The notes below the pieces were generated by a model. That model saw only the letters and a list, made by a program, of their open reading frames with translations, did not search any database and was not told where the DNA came from. A stretch of DNA of 64,000 bases, from assembly GCF_001027745.1 (NCBI RefSeq), contig NZ_LECU01000007.1:248001-312000 (forward strand), written 5' to 3'. The stretch comes from Pedobacter sp. BMA. GTDB lineage: Bacteria; Bacteroidota; Bacteroidia; Sphingobacteriales; Sphingobacteriaceae. A program made the translations under genes and the position numbers. Shown one piece after another: positions 8,283 through 17,506 of the stretch (position 1 is the stretch's first letter; each line of letters starts with the position of its first letter).

Positions 8283-8879
8283 ATGAACAAACAAACGCTA
8301 GACGAGAAAAGACAACTTATCAGATACTTTTCGGAATACTGCGACGTGCCCATAGAAATGGAGAACCTGATTATAAAGGAAACCGCTATAAAGCATTTTA
8401 AGAAGCGTAAACACCTGATCGGCCCTCTGGATGATTTACCTGATATGTACTTTATTTTATCGGGGGCAGTGCGTGGCTTTGCGAAGGATGATGATGAAGA
8501 AGTAACCACCTGGTTAAGTACCGAAGGACGTATTGTAGGGTTAACAGTGTATCCAAAACAGTTCAAAGAAGATAAACCGCAACTGATAGATGCCATTGAA
8601 GATACACGTACCATCCAGATTCCTAATGCCCTGATCAGAACTTTGTTTGCCCTGTTTCCTGAAATGAGTATCATTGGACGAAAGCTACTCTGGCTACATT
8701 ATCATGAAGCTGAAGAACGCAACTTGCTGATCAGACTGGCTAAAGGTGAAAAAAGATTGAAAAGGCTGCTCGAAATTCAGCCCGATTTCTACTACCGAAT
8801 CCCCCTGAAGCACCTGGCATCGTATCTTGGGATGCGCACAGAAACGCTGAGCCGACTGAGAACCAACCTTACGTTCTAA
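8283..8879 (+). CDS. Crp/Fnr-family transcriptional regulator
   Basis: A 198-residue protein with a cyclic-nucleotide-binding-type beta-roll (about residues 25-125) and a C-terminal helix-turn-helix (about 165-195; IPLKHLASYLGMRTETLSRLR is the recognition region). The segment PLDDLPDMYFILSGAVRGFAKD is the typical first half of the beta-roll. I did not see the full cAMP-phosphate signature (RxS), so the ligand may be absent or different, as in most Bacteroidota paralogues. The frame is open to a GTG at 8112, but residues before Met 8283 do not resemble the family, so the ATG is preferred. It is divergent from the GG-peptide gene, making control of that cassette possible but unproven. Confidence 0.85.
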   Translation: MNKQTLDEKRQLIRYFSEYCDVPIEMENLIIKETAIKHFKKRKHLIGPLDDLPDMYFILSGAVRGFAKDDDEEVTTWLSTEGRIVGLTVYPKQFKEDKPQLIDAIEDTRTIQIPNALIRTLFALFPEMSIIGRKLLWLHYHEAEERNLLIRLAKGEKRLKRLLEIQPDFYYRIPLKHLASYLGMRTETLSRLRTNLTF

Positions 8880-8881
8880 TC

Positions 8882-10258
8882 TTAACCCGCTGCCGGTGGG
8901 TTTATAATTTTATTGAGTCCGATAATATGTGATGCTCTCCCATAGATATCGTATCTGGGTTTGCCAAACGCACGAATCCAGTGTGTTGTTCCATCGGCCC
9001 ATTTCACTTCATACTCGGCCTGATAAACGGTATTATTTTCAATGGCTTCCTGTACGGCCTGCTTAATCTTTTGCCTGTATTTCGGAAGCATGGCATCGAA
9101 GAGGTCGGAATAATGGAATTCATCGTCTGCAGCATAGCCATAGTTGTTTTTGAACTGATTGTTGGAAACCATTTTACCGGTTGAAAACTCTACCACTGTA
9201 TATCCCATACCACCGGCATCAATGGCACTCGTTAATACAATATTCGCTTCCTCAACCATTTGTTTGGCAACAACCTGTTCAGTTACATCAGCGAGGATGA
9301 AGATTACATGATCGGTTTTATCGGCTAAACCGTCCAGAGGTTGAAGGGAGACATTTGCATAAATGCTTTTCATGCGATTTCCATTCCAAACCTGCAGCTT
9401 CACTTCATTGGCCTGAAAACCTTTTCCCGATTCATAAACCTCATCAATCATTTTCAAAAAGGTCTGACCATCTACATCCGGGATAATATCTTCGAGTGGC
9501 TGCCCGTTAATATCTGTATGATCAGTCCATATATTAACTAAAGCAGCATTTGCCCTTTGAATGATTTTATCTGGGACAGAACAAATACCAATGGCAACAG
9601 GTGCCTGATCAAAAAGGATTTCAAAGTGCTCCTGCCTGTTTTCGAGAACAGAATTTGCCTGTGTCACCTGGGCTTTAAATTCGACCAAATGATCTTTTTC
9701 TGCAACAATTTCATCTGTTGTGCTGAGTAACCTGGCATGATCTTCCTTCAGCTTCTGCTGATTTAGAGCGATGAGTCTGAGTTCTACCCTGTCCAGTACC
9801 ACCTTAGCAAGCCCCAAAAGGATTTGCTGCTTCTGCTCATCAAATTCAATGGTTTCCTGATTGAGCACACATATTGCACCGATACGGAAACCATCGGCAG
9901 TAATGAGTGGCGCACCAGCATAAAAGCGGATCCCAAAAGGATTATCTTTAAAACGGGGAATGGTATGAATATCTTTTACTATGGTTACCCCTTCATTCAT
10001 CATAGTGTTGGTACAGATACTTTCTGACCGTAGCTCACCAGGTTCCTGCCCCAAGCCAACATTGGCTTTATAAAAAACTTCTTCAGCGCCGATGAATGAT
10101 ATGAGGCAGACAGGCAAATCAAAAATCTGACAGGCCAGCCTGGCCAGGTCGTCAAAAGCTTCTTCAGGCAATGTATTGAGAATTTTATAGCGATAGAGCG
10201 CGTTCAATCTTGCAGCCTCATATGCTGCAGAAGTGCCTTTGTTTTGGTGTTGTTCCAT
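8882..10258 (-). CDS. GAF-PAS-PAS sensory protein without an output domain
   Basis: A 458-residue soluble protein. A GAF domain (about residues 15-155, with the ILDTLPEEAFDDLA-like entry seen as ILNTLPEEAFDDLARLA) is followed by a short coiled coil (about 165-205) and two PAS domains (about 210-330 and 335-450). The last ends in WADGTTHWIRAFGKPRYD, a PAC-type motif. No histidine kinase, GGDEF or HTH follows, although GAF domains of this subtype usually head hybrid kinases. I used the ATG at 10258 because the upstream 21 residues are unlike the family. It stops 2 bases from the convergent Crp-type stop. It may act as a partner or sensor in trans. Confidence 0.75.
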   Translation of the reverse strand: MEQHQNKGTSAAYEAARLNALYRYKILNTLPEEAFDDLARLACQIFDLPVCLISFIGAEEVFYKANVGLGQEPGELRSESICTNTMMNEGVTIVKDIHTIPRFKDNPFGIRFYAGAPLITADGFRIGAICVLNQETIEFDEQKQQILLGLAKVVLDRVELRLIALNQQKLKEDHARLLSTTDEIVAEKDHLVEFKAQVTQANSVLENRQEHFEILFDQAPVAIGICSVPDKIIQRANAALVNIWTDHTDINGQPLEDIIPDVDGQTFLKMIDEVYESGKGFQANEVKLQVWNGNRMKSIYANVSLQPLDGLADKTDHVIFILADVTEQVVAKQMVEEANIVLTSAIDAGGMGYTVVEFSTGKMVSNNQFKNNYGYAADDEFHYSDLFDAMLPKYRQKIKQAVQEAIENNTVYQAEYEVKWADGTTHWIRAFGKPRYDIYGRASHIIGLNKIINPPAAG

Positions 10259-10349
10259 TTGGGATGAACTATAGTCGAACAATATAACGTAAATTATACA
10301 TAATGAGTTTTTATTTATCAAAAATTAACACTGACGGACACCTGATAAC

Positions 10350-10385
10350 AAAAAAGCGTTACCGGTTTTGAACCAGTAACGCTTA
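10350..10385 (-). terminator. Terminator after the phytase operon
   Basis: A long stem AAGCGTTAC-GGTT/AACC-GTAACGCTT with one internal mismatch and a UUUUUU run on the minus strand, 22 bases beyond the phytase stop. Confidence 0.85.
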
Positions 10386-10406
10386 TCACACCAATACCTT
10401 TAAAAA

Positions 10407-11468
10407 TTAAGGATTTACATCGAGTATTTTTCCGGCAATATCTTCCCACCGATAGAAATGAAAGGTTTTATCATCGCTCATTGCCACCAAAAGGCCATGT
10501 TTAAAATCTGAATTAAGTGGTACCGATACCACATCAATTCCATCTGTTTGGTTCGCCGAATATTTTATAGTCGCAATTAGCGGGTGTTTATCTCCTGTTC
10601 TGCCATACACTTTCAGCTGCTGTGCACCCTGGTCTGAAACCAGCACATAACCTTTATTTCCGGCAGTCTTATAAATGGCAATCCCCTCATTATCGACCGC
10701 AAAATCACCTTCCCCAAATAAGGCCAGCTCTTCATTCCCTTTTGCCGGATCGGCGTAATATTTCCTTACGCCAAACTGCTCATCGCAATAGTATACATAA
10801 CCGAGTTCATTATCAACAGCGATTGCTTCGATCTCTTTCTTACCACTATACTTTCCAAACTTCCTTACCAGATTGGCTTTCACAGCTCCCTTACCATTAT
10901 CAGTCAGTTCGTATTGCCACAAATAGCTTCCTTCTTTTGGTCCTGTTTTGCGACCTACAATCGCATAAATCTTTCCCTGTGGATTGGTATACATGGAGAT
11001 GCCCATTAAATCGCGGTATTCTACACCTGTTTCGCCTTCAAAAACGGGGATGCCGCCATTGTCGACAGGCTTCATATCCGGGAGTGAATAGATCCTGAGT
11101 TTATGGGTATAGCGCTCAGTTGTGATGGCAATATCGGTTTTTTTACCGCCGAGGTTTATACCATACGCGATATCTACATTGTCGGGTCTCTTCAATCCCC
11201 TGACAGTTTTAGTCGCGATAATCTTTCCCTTTAAGTCGAAAACATACAATCCGCCATTGGCATCTTTATCAGTACCGATTACCAGTGATTTTGCCGGATC
11301 GGATGGGTTGACCCAAATGGCCGGATCATCGGTATCAAAGTCTACAGGATCGGATATATACAAGGGTTTAACGGCCTTAGCATCCGTTTTTTGCGCCTGC
11401 CCATTACATGAAATGGTGAGGCCTAATATTGCAATCGCTGCAATGTTGATTATTTTATTGTGCTTCAT
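10407..11468 (-). CDS. Beta-propeller phytase (3-phytase), lipoprotein
   Basis: A 353-residue six-bladed beta-propeller phytase, which removes phosphates from phytate with calcium. The DTDDPAIWVNPSDPAKS segment near residue 37 and IGTDKDANGGLYVFD near 60 are the calcium and phosphate-site signatures. DNVDIAYG, GETGVEYRDLMG, KEIEAIAVD, YYCDEQFGVRKY and DNEGIAIY follow in order as in the family. The N-terminus has a lipobox (LGLTISC), so it is probably an outer-membrane lipoprotein. The ATG at 11468 lies 1 base after the previous stop; an upstream start would add 10 residues overlapping that gene. It is the last gene of the TonB receptor, beta-helix lipoprotein and phytase operon. Confidence 0.93.
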   Translation of the reverse strand: MKHNKIINIAAIAILGLTISCNGQAQKTDAKAVKPLYISDPVDFDTDDPAIWVNPSDPAKSLVIGTDKDANGGLYVFDLKGKIIATKTVRGLKRPDNVDIAYGINLGGKKTDIAITTERYTHKLRIYSLPDMKPVDNGGIPVFEGETGVEYRDLMGISMYTNPQGKIYAIVGRKTGPKEGSYLWQYELTDNGKGAVKANLVRKFGKYSGKKEIEAIAVDNELGYVYYCDEQFGVRKYYADPAKGNEELALFGEGDFAVDNEGIAIYKTAGNKGYVLVSDQGAQQLKVYGRTGDKHPLIATIKYSANQTDGIDVVSVPLNSDFKHGLLVAMSDDKTFHFYRWEDIAGKILDVNP

Positions 11469-11469
11469 T

Positions 11470-12732
11470 CTAGTTCTTAGTACCATAAGCGCCCACATAA
11501 GTTGCTGGTGCTGGTGATGTATAGGTTATTCCGTTTTTCATTACAATACCGGCCTGGTGATGACGCGTAAAAGTAGTAATTCCTTTTCCAAGCGCAGGTG
11601 AATTACCCTGGAGGTGAAAGTCCCAGCTGGTATTGAAATCTGCATTGTTTACCGAAGTACTTACCGGATAATTAACAAACTTAGGATCATTTGCCCCTGC
11701 AACAGTGCTGATCACATCATTTTTGCCGCCGATTACATCGTTTGATCCAGGTTGAAACTGATTAACAGTAGTCTGATCGAAACCATAATACCAGTTGTTG
11801 CTGTATGCCGAGCGGCTGTCTTCGGGTTTTTTAGGATCTCTTTTAATTCCGAAGCGTGTATTGGCAAAAAGGTTATTATACAAGTCTGCCCTCACCGTGC
11901 TTTCTAACCATACTGATCCGCCTTTGGCAGTTGGTCTTCTCCAGCCGGTATTTACGAAGGTATTATTATAAGCAATAATGTAGGTTTGTGGTGTTTTGTC
12001 ACCCGTATTTGATAGTTTAAGCGCATTGGTATTGGTGCTGTAAACGAGATTATAGCCGATATCTGCCAAACATCCTGATTTAAAGTTCATGGCTTCACCA
12101 CCGGTAACACCTGTGGTATAGAAGACATTATTTGCAAAAATAATTTTACCGCCTTCAATGTAGGTACAATCTTCCTGAAGGTTCCTGAATATGCTGTTTT
12201 GAACTACCAGTTTACCTTTTGCATTTGAAAACCACAGTGCAGGAAGATTTTCGCCGGCAACGGCTTTATATAATCCCATTTTTACCGATGTTGAAGCATC
12301 AGAAGTAGTTGAACCTGCATATTCAATTATGGTATAATCAAGCACCAGCTCTTCGCAGGTTGGCCCGGCTAAAATACCTCCCCACAATTTACCGAATTTC
12401 TTTAGGGTAGTTTTATATAGATCGCCCACGGTAAATTTAACGGGATTATCTGCTGTGCCCAAAGAATATAGATTTCCTTTTACAATAATTTCCGGTTTTG
12501 CCAGCGTATCCATCAACACGGTTACGCCTTCTTCAATCGTCAATGTTTTTCCTTCGGGGATAATAATATCGCCTTTGATTACCTGGGTGCTTCCCCTGGC
12601 CCAAACTCCCGATACTTCGCCAATCGCCGATCCGTCCACAGCAGTTGTATCCACGTCGATATTCGCTTTTTCACATCCGCTAAGTGTCAGTACAAAAAGG
12701 ATGAGTATTGTAAAAAACTGATTCGTTTTCAT
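11470..12732 (-). CDS. Beta-helix repeat lipoprotein of the phytase operon
   Basis: A 420-residue lipoprotein (lipobox LTLSGC near residue 20) with a right-handed parallel beta-helix. Short repeating strands such as LVVQNSIFRN, KIIFANNVFY and YIIAYNNTFVN carry the Asn-ladder pattern usual in such solenoids. No pectate-lyase or other catalytic signature is evident. It sits between a TonB receptor and a phytase with gaps of 20 and 1 bases, so it probably works at the outer surface with the receptor, for example in binding organophosphate. An alternative ATG at 12750 would add six residues. Function unknown; carbohydrate or phytate binding is an inference from context. Confidence 0.75.
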   Translation of the reverse strand: MKTNQFFTILILFVLTLSGCEKANIDVDTTAVDGSAIGEVSGVWARGSTQVIKGDIIIPEGKTLTIEEGVTVLMDTLAKPEIIVKGNLYSLGTADNPVKFTVGDLYKTTLKKFGKLWGGILAGPTCEELVLDYTIIEYAGSTTSDASTSVKMGLYKAVAGENLPALWFSNAKGKLVVQNSIFRNLQEDCTYIEGGKIIFANNVFYTTGVTGGEAMNFKSGCLADIGYNLVYSTNTNALKLSNTGDKTPQTYIIAYNNTFVNTGWRRPTAKGGSVWLESTVRADLYNNLFANTRFGIKRDPKKPEDSRSAYSNNWYYGFDQTTVNQFQPGSNDVIGGKNDVISTVAGANDPKFVNYPVSTSVNNADFNTSWDFHLQGNSPALGKGITTFTRHHQAGIVMKNGITYTSPAPATYVGAYGTKN

Positions 12733-12752
12733 GTCTTTCTTATTTATCATTA

Positions 12753-15530
12753 TTAGTTAAACTTATATCTGAATCCCAATAGGTAACTTTGACCGTAGTA
12801 GTCGCTTCTCACCAAAGTATGGCCGTCTTTTACCAGGTCTTCGGCAATTTTATTGTTCTGGGCATTGGTACCTTTGATGTAAAGTTTGGTTGGTGTATTC
12901 AATATGTTATTGGCTTTTACAAAAACACTAATTCCACCCTTAAAACGTTTTTCGGCCGAAGCATCCATTTGCACAAAACCTTCCTGCCATAAATCATTGT
13001 TCAAAAACTGCGAAACAGTATTGATACGCGGCCCGGTATAGGCACCTGCTACCTGTGCATCCCAGCCTTTTTTGCTGTCCTTGAATAAAAAGGATACATT
13101 GGCAATATGCTCAGACTGGCCATACAGCGGACGTGTCTGATCAACAGTAATAGCCTGGATATCGCCTGTAGTGGGGTTAATAATCCTTGTTGTTTTTGGT
13201 GTTGTAATGCGTGAATGTGTATAGGTATAATTGGCCTTCACTCCTATTTTGCTGAAGTATTTGATGTAATCAATTTCAGCTCCGTAATTATTGGCTGTAC
13301 CAAAATTCCCTGGAGTATAATAAATATCCTGTCCGCGTGTCGCATCAGCCTGAAAAGTGTATTCGATCGGATCTTTTATCTTTTTATAAAAAGCACCAAC
13401 TAACAATTGTTCTGAAGCACCTGGAAAAAATTCGTAGCGTAAATCGTAATTATCGGCCAATGCCCGTTTAAGATTTGGATTGCCACGTTCCTGAAATTCT
13501 TCATTTACAACCTTTCCCGGTACGATTTCATAAAAACCCGGACGGTTCAGCGCTTTATAATAGGAAGCGTGTAACTGTGATTTCGGACTGAGAAAATACT
13601 TGGCAGTTAAACTGGGTAACACATCCGTGTAGACCTGCCCACCTTTGGGATAGCTCTCTCCGGCTGGAAAAAGCAGATTATAACCCTGATTGGTGTGCTC
13701 AACCCTTGCTCCTCCGGTTACTTCGATTTTCTTCGAAATATATTTAAACATACCATATCCTGCACCGATTTTCTCCGATGCATCGTAGGTTAATGAATTA
13801 GCTACCGCTCCGGTAGGATTGCTTACTACCAGGTTCAGATCGGTATAGTTCTGATAGTTTGTACCATAAACTTTACCTGCATCTGCTGCATTTGGTGCAA
13901 GGTTATAATTATTGAAGAAACTGCTACGTTGTTTATCGCGGTATAAACCACCTGCCATTACATCGATTTTATCATCACCAGCCTTAATGCTGTAGCTAAG
14001 ATCAAGATATCCGGCAAGGTCCTCATCTGTATTGCGCTCCCATCTGCGGGTACCCGGATTGGTATTCACCAACGTTGTACGACGGCTCTGGAAATTTTGC
14101 TCCAAACCATTTAAACTGATACTGGTATTCTCGGGAACATCATTTTTAGCTGATGAATATACCGCCGACCATTGTACTTTAAATTTTTCATCAAAGAATT
14201 TATGATCTCCATGTAAAGTGCTGTTATAAATCTGCTGTTCGGTTAAGCGACTTCGGGTATTGTAAACCAATTCAGCATTTCCTGCTGTCGGATTATATAC
14301 CCCGTTATAAGTAGTGGTTACCGCATCGCGGAGCTGCTCATTTTTTAAGTTTACATAGACATTGTATAAACTTAACTGATGGTTCTTGTTAAATATATAG
14401 TCTATCTTACCATGTAAGCCCAGCCGCTGCTGCTGTTCAGAAAACTCACGGTAGGTTTTACTGGTGATTACCGAATAGGCATCGGTTCCGTTAACAGCAG
14501 TATTGTAAAAATTACTGTTGCTACCACGATAGGTATTCTGATAACTGCCAGCGAGCACTACACCGAGTTTGTTATCCAGAAACCTTTGACTTAATGATAA
14601 ACTGCCAATCAGGTTAGGTGCCGGATTTTTGTATTTATAATCCAGTGTTCCTTTGGTAAAGTCGTTTTGAGTAGCATTATAAGTTTTACCATTGAGTTCG
14701 TAAGGCGATTTATAATTTATGCCTGATGAATTGAAACTGGCAAACTTACGGTCGAAAAATAACTGGCTGTATCCCGAAGAAAGGTTTGCATTCACCTGGA
14801 ATTTGCCTGGTGCATTTTTCATGACCATATTGATTGCACCGCCTATGGCATCTCCTTCTAAATTTGGTGTTAAAGTTTTATATACTTCCAAACGATCGAG
14901 TAAATCAGACGGAAAAAGATCAAGGGGAACATAGCGGTACTTATTATCGGGACTCGGGATTTTTACACCGTTTACCAGCGTATAGTTATAGCGCTTGTCC
15001 ATACCGCGTAGAATGGCATATTGTCCGTCTCCATTGCTATTGCGTTCAATAGATACACCTGAAACCCTTTGCATCACATTGGCTACCGTTAGATCAGGTG
15101 AGATTTCTATAGCCCTTCCTGATACGATGTTCATCACCTGTGTTGCATTTTTCTCCAGCCTTCTGGCCCCCTGATCGGTAGAACTCACGGCGTTTGATTT
15201 AATGGTTACATCGTCGAGGCTTTTTGAATCGCTCTCCATATAAAACTTCAGGTGATCATTGTCTTCTTTAAGCACCACAATACTTTTGGTGATGGTTTTG
15301 TAAGTGATGTAGCTTACGCTGATGTTTGCGGGCCCTGTTGCTACCCCTTTAAATTCAAAAGTTCCATCCAAACCAGTATTGGTAATCCGCTTTGGATTTT
15401 CAAGCACAACAGTTGCACCAACGATGGCCTCGCCCGTTTGCTTATCGTAAACATGTCCTTTAATTTTTGTAGCATTGGCTGTGCCGGCACAAAATAAAAG
15501 GAGAAATAGCATTTGTAAAAGTTTGTTCAT
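12753..15530 (-). CDS. TonB-dependent receptor linked to phytase
   Basis: A 925-residue outer-membrane receptor: signal peptide (about 1-20, ending TANA), a carboxypeptidase-regulatory-like domain (about 21-105, starting KIKGHVYDKQTGEAIVGA), a plug domain (about 120-240; VMQRVSGVSIER, GDAIGGAINMVMK) and a 22-strand barrel ending in aromatic-basic GFRYKFN. It is not of the SusC type and has no SusD partner. Import of a phosphorus compound or chelate is suggested by the downstream phytase. The ATG at 15530 gives the proper signal peptide; the track-length alternative would add six residues. About 200 bases upstream lies a copy of the 17-nt box shared across this island. Confidence 0.9.
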   Translation of the reverse strand: MNKLLQMLFLLLFCAGTANATKIKGHVYDKQTGEAIVGATVVLENPKRITNTGLDGTFEFKGVATGPANISVSYITYKTITKSIVVLKEDNDHLKFYMESDSKSLDDVTIKSNAVSSTDQGARRLEKNATQVMNIVSGRAIEISPDLTVANVMQRVSGVSIERNSNGDGQYAILRGMDKRYNYTLVNGVKIPSPDNKYRYVPLDLFPSDLLDRLEVYKTLTPNLEGDAIGGAINMVMKNAPGKFQVNANLSSGYSQLFFDRKFASFNSSGINYKSPYELNGKTYNATQNDFTKGTLDYKYKNPAPNLIGSLSLSQRFLDNKLGVVLAGSYQNTYRGSNSNFYNTAVNGTDAYSVITSKTYREFSEQQQRLGLHGKIDYIFNKNHQLSLYNVYVNLKNEQLRDAVTTTYNGVYNPTAGNAELVYNTRSRLTEQQIYNSTLHGDHKFFDEKFKVQWSAVYSSAKNDVPENTSISLNGLEQNFQSRRTTLVNTNPGTRRWERNTDEDLAGYLDLSYSIKAGDDKIDVMAGGLYRDKQRSSFFNNYNLAPNAADAGKVYGTNYQNYTDLNLVVSNPTGAVANSLTYDASEKIGAGYGMFKYISKKIEVTGGARVEHTNQGYNLLFPAGESYPKGGQVYTDVLPSLTAKYFLSPKSQLHASYYKALNRPGFYEIVPGKVVNEEFQERGNPNLKRALADNYDLRYEFFPGASEQLLVGAFYKKIKDPIEYTFQADATRGQDIYYTPGNFGTANNYGAEIDYIKYFSKIGVKANYTYTHSRITTPKTTRIINPTTGDIQAITVDQTRPLYGQSEHIANVSFLFKDSKKGWDAQVAGAYTGPRINTVSQFLNNDLWQEGFVQMDASAEKRFKGGISVFVKANNILNTPTKLYIKGTNAQNNKIAEDLVKDGHTLVRSDYYGQSYLLGFRYKFN

Positions 15531-15726
15531 TGTGTTTGGTAATGTCATCTGTTTTTATCGACAGGCAAAGGTGTTTTTATCAGTTGAAACGGGAAAATAT
15601 TTAGGGTTACATAAAGGCAACATCGTTACCAGCATCATATACCAAAAAGCAACAACTATACATAAGTTACTCATTACCAATAACATGATTAAATGAAAAA
15701 GCGCCGTTATGCTTCTATTACCGTTA

Positions 15727-15743
15727 CATTAAGAAATTGTTAA
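15727..15743 (-). promoter_or_regulatory. Candidate phosphate-type operator, copy 1 (TonB/phytase operon)
   Basis: Minus-strand TTAACAATTTCTTAATG contains two TTAA-starting half-sites 11 nt apart, the spacing of PhoB/PhoP-family direct repeats. Similar boxes precede the TPR regulator, the phosphodiesterase and the ECF sigma gene. Confidence 0.5.
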
Positions 15744-15791
15744 GCGCTAAAAAGCACCAATATTAGGGCTAAAATACCAGCAATGTAACGC

Positions 15792-17396
15792 TTACAGCGC
15801 CTGCAAAAACGCTGTCAGATTATCGCCTTGCTCCAGATTAAGTTTTTTACGCAGCCTGTAACGGGAAACGCGAAGGCTATCTGTCGAAATCCCCAGCAAC
15901 GTGGCGATATCTGATGAGTCGAGATTCATTTTTAGAAGTGTAATCAAGCGCATGTCGGCAGAGGTTAGTTCGAGGCTAAACTTCTTCAGATTTTCGAGAA
16001 ACTGATGGTGAACCTGTTCAAAAGCCTGTGTAAATTCTTTCCAGTTGCGCTCGTGGTTAAAGCTCTGGTTAATTTCGGCAAGAATCTGGTTCATCTGCTT
16101 TTTCTGGTCGCGTTTATCGTCCTTCACCATGGCCTGCAACGTGTTACGCAGGTTTTCCAGGAATTGATTGTGTTTAATCAGGTTAAGGGTATGGGTTGAT
16201 AGTTCCCTGCTTTTTACTTCGAGCTGCTGTTTAAGCTGCTGTTCTTCCAGCTGGAGGTTTTTAAGTTCAAGGCTGGTTAAATCATGTTCGATTTCTTTTT
16301 GACGCGACAGCATTTGCTGATCTTTTAGTTTAAAGCGTTGCCTGCTGAAAATCACGAAGCCTAATACCACCAGCAAGATCAGTACAATAGTTGCTGAAAC
16401 CGCGATGATTCTGTTGATCTTTTTATCATTCTGGAGCATGTTGATTTCATCTGACTTTTTGTTGATATCGTACAATACCTGCAGGAAAGCAACCTGTCTG
16501 GCCCCGTCTTCCGAATAAAGATCAAGCGTATGTCTGTATCCCAACTGTACATAGTGATAGGCGCTGTCCATTTGGTTCATCAACTCATAAGCTTTTCCAA
16601 GATCTCTGCAACACGAAGCAAGCTGGTAGCTGTTACCCATTTTAGCGGCGAGTTGCATCGCAATTTTTGTTTGAGCGACACTCTCTTTGTACCTGCCTGT
16701 TTTCCTAAGAATATCCCCCAGGTTATTAATCACCTCGATGCTCCCCAAATTGTTGTGATCTTCCTGATATAAATTGAGTGATTGCCTGAAATTAAGGTAA
16801 GCCTGGTCATACTTTTCAAGATCTTCGTAAATGCTACCCAGATTTTCGTAGATTTTAGCTGCTCCGCTTTTATCTTTAATTTGATTGTTGATTTTTAGGG
16901 CCAGATTCTGATAATAAAAGGCACTGTCATAACGCTGACGTTTTTCAAAAATCTGTCCCAAGTGCCCGAAAACAAGCGCCTCACCTTTCCTGTTCTTCTC
17001 TTTTTGATAAATGCGTAGTGCCAGGAGATAATTCTTCATGGCTTTTTCCGGTTGTTTGATGTAGTAATACAATATTCCGATATCACTCAGATTGGCAGCA
17101 AGCAACAAAGACTGATTGGTGGTATTAAAAATCTTTTCTGCCTTTAAATAAAATTCAAGCGATTGCCGGAAATGCCCCTGATTATAACAAACTTTTCCCA
17201 TTTGCTGCAGGTACTGCCCTTCCTGCAGTGCATTCCCTTCTTCGATTGCTTTAGCGTATAACTTCTTAAGCTCCGTTAATGATTCGATGGCTTTCACCGA
17301 GCCCGCACCCCTGAAACTTTCGAGGGTTTCATGCTGTGCAAAACCAGTTGACGAAATAAAAATGAGGAGCAGGAATATGATGGTATACTTTATCAT
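15792..17396 (-). CDS. TPR-repeat, membrane-anchored transcriptional regulator
   Basis: A 534-residue protein common in Bacteroidota: signal peptide (about 1-20, ending TGFAQ), about seven tetratricopeptide repeats (about 45-310; for example ALVFGHLGQIFEKRQRYDSAFYY), one transmembrane helix (about 327-348), a coiled coil (about 350-410) and a C-terminal LuxR-like helix-turn-helix. The segment LTSADMRLITLLKMNLDSSD leads into ATLLGISTDSLRVSRYRLRKKL. The periplasmic TPR part would sense a ligand or protein and the cytoplasmic HTH would bind DNA. The ATG at 17396 is preferred over one eight codons upstream because it starts the signal peptide. Its position inside the phosphorus island and the operator-like box 39 bases upstream suggest it regulates, or belongs to, the same response. 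Confidence 0.85.
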   Translation of the reverse strand: MIKYTIIFLLLIFISSTGFAQHETLESFRGAGSVKAIESLTELKKLYAKAIEEGNALQEGQYLQQMGKVCYNQGHFRQSLEFYLKAEKIFNTTNQSLLLAANLSDIGILYYYIKQPEKAMKNYLLALRIYQKEKNRKGEALVFGHLGQIFEKRQRYDSAFYYQNLALKINNQIKDKSGAAKIYENLGSIYEDLEKYDQAYLNFRQSLNLYQEDHNNLGSIEVINNLGDILRKTGRYKESVAQTKIAMQLAAKMGNSYQLASCCRDLGKAYELMNQMDSAYHYVQLGYRHTLDLYSEDGARQVAFLQVLYDINKKSDEINMLQNDKKINRIIAVSATIVLILLVVLGFVIFSRQRFKLKDQQMLSRQKEIEHDLTSLELKNLQLEEQQLKQQLEVKSRELSTHTLNLIKHNQFLENLRNTLQAMVKDDKRDQKKQMNQILAEINQSFNHERNWKEFTQAFEQVHHQFLENLKKFSLELTSADMRLITLLKMNLDSSDIATLLGISTDSLRVSRYRLRKKLNLEQGDNLTAFLQAL

Positions 17397-17434
17397 TTGA
17401 TGATTGATAATTTTCGACAAAGAAAGGAGCTTTA

Positions 17435-17451
17435 GGTTAAGTTAATGTTAA
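17435..17451 (-). promoter_or_regulatory. Candidate phosphate-type operator, copy 2 (TPR regulator)
   Basis: Minus-strand TTAACATTAACTTAACC, 39-55 bases upstream of the ATG. It shares the T-x-ACA-n4-CTTAA layout and 11-nt half-site spacing with the three other boxes. It is the most divergent of the four. Confidence 0.4.
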
Positions 17452-17455
17452 CACA

Positions 17456-17477
17456 AAAAGGCCGTCTTCCGACGGCC
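17456..17477 (-). terminator. Terminator after the phosphodiesterase gene
   Basis: A 7-bp GC-rich stem GGCCGTC/GACGGCC with a 4-nt loop and UUUUU on the minus strand, 30 bases past the stop of the nucleotide pyrophosphatase. It overlaps the promoter zone of the TPR regulator. Confidence 0.8.
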
Positions 17478-17506
17478 CTTAATAAAACACATATAATAAA
17501 TAAAAT

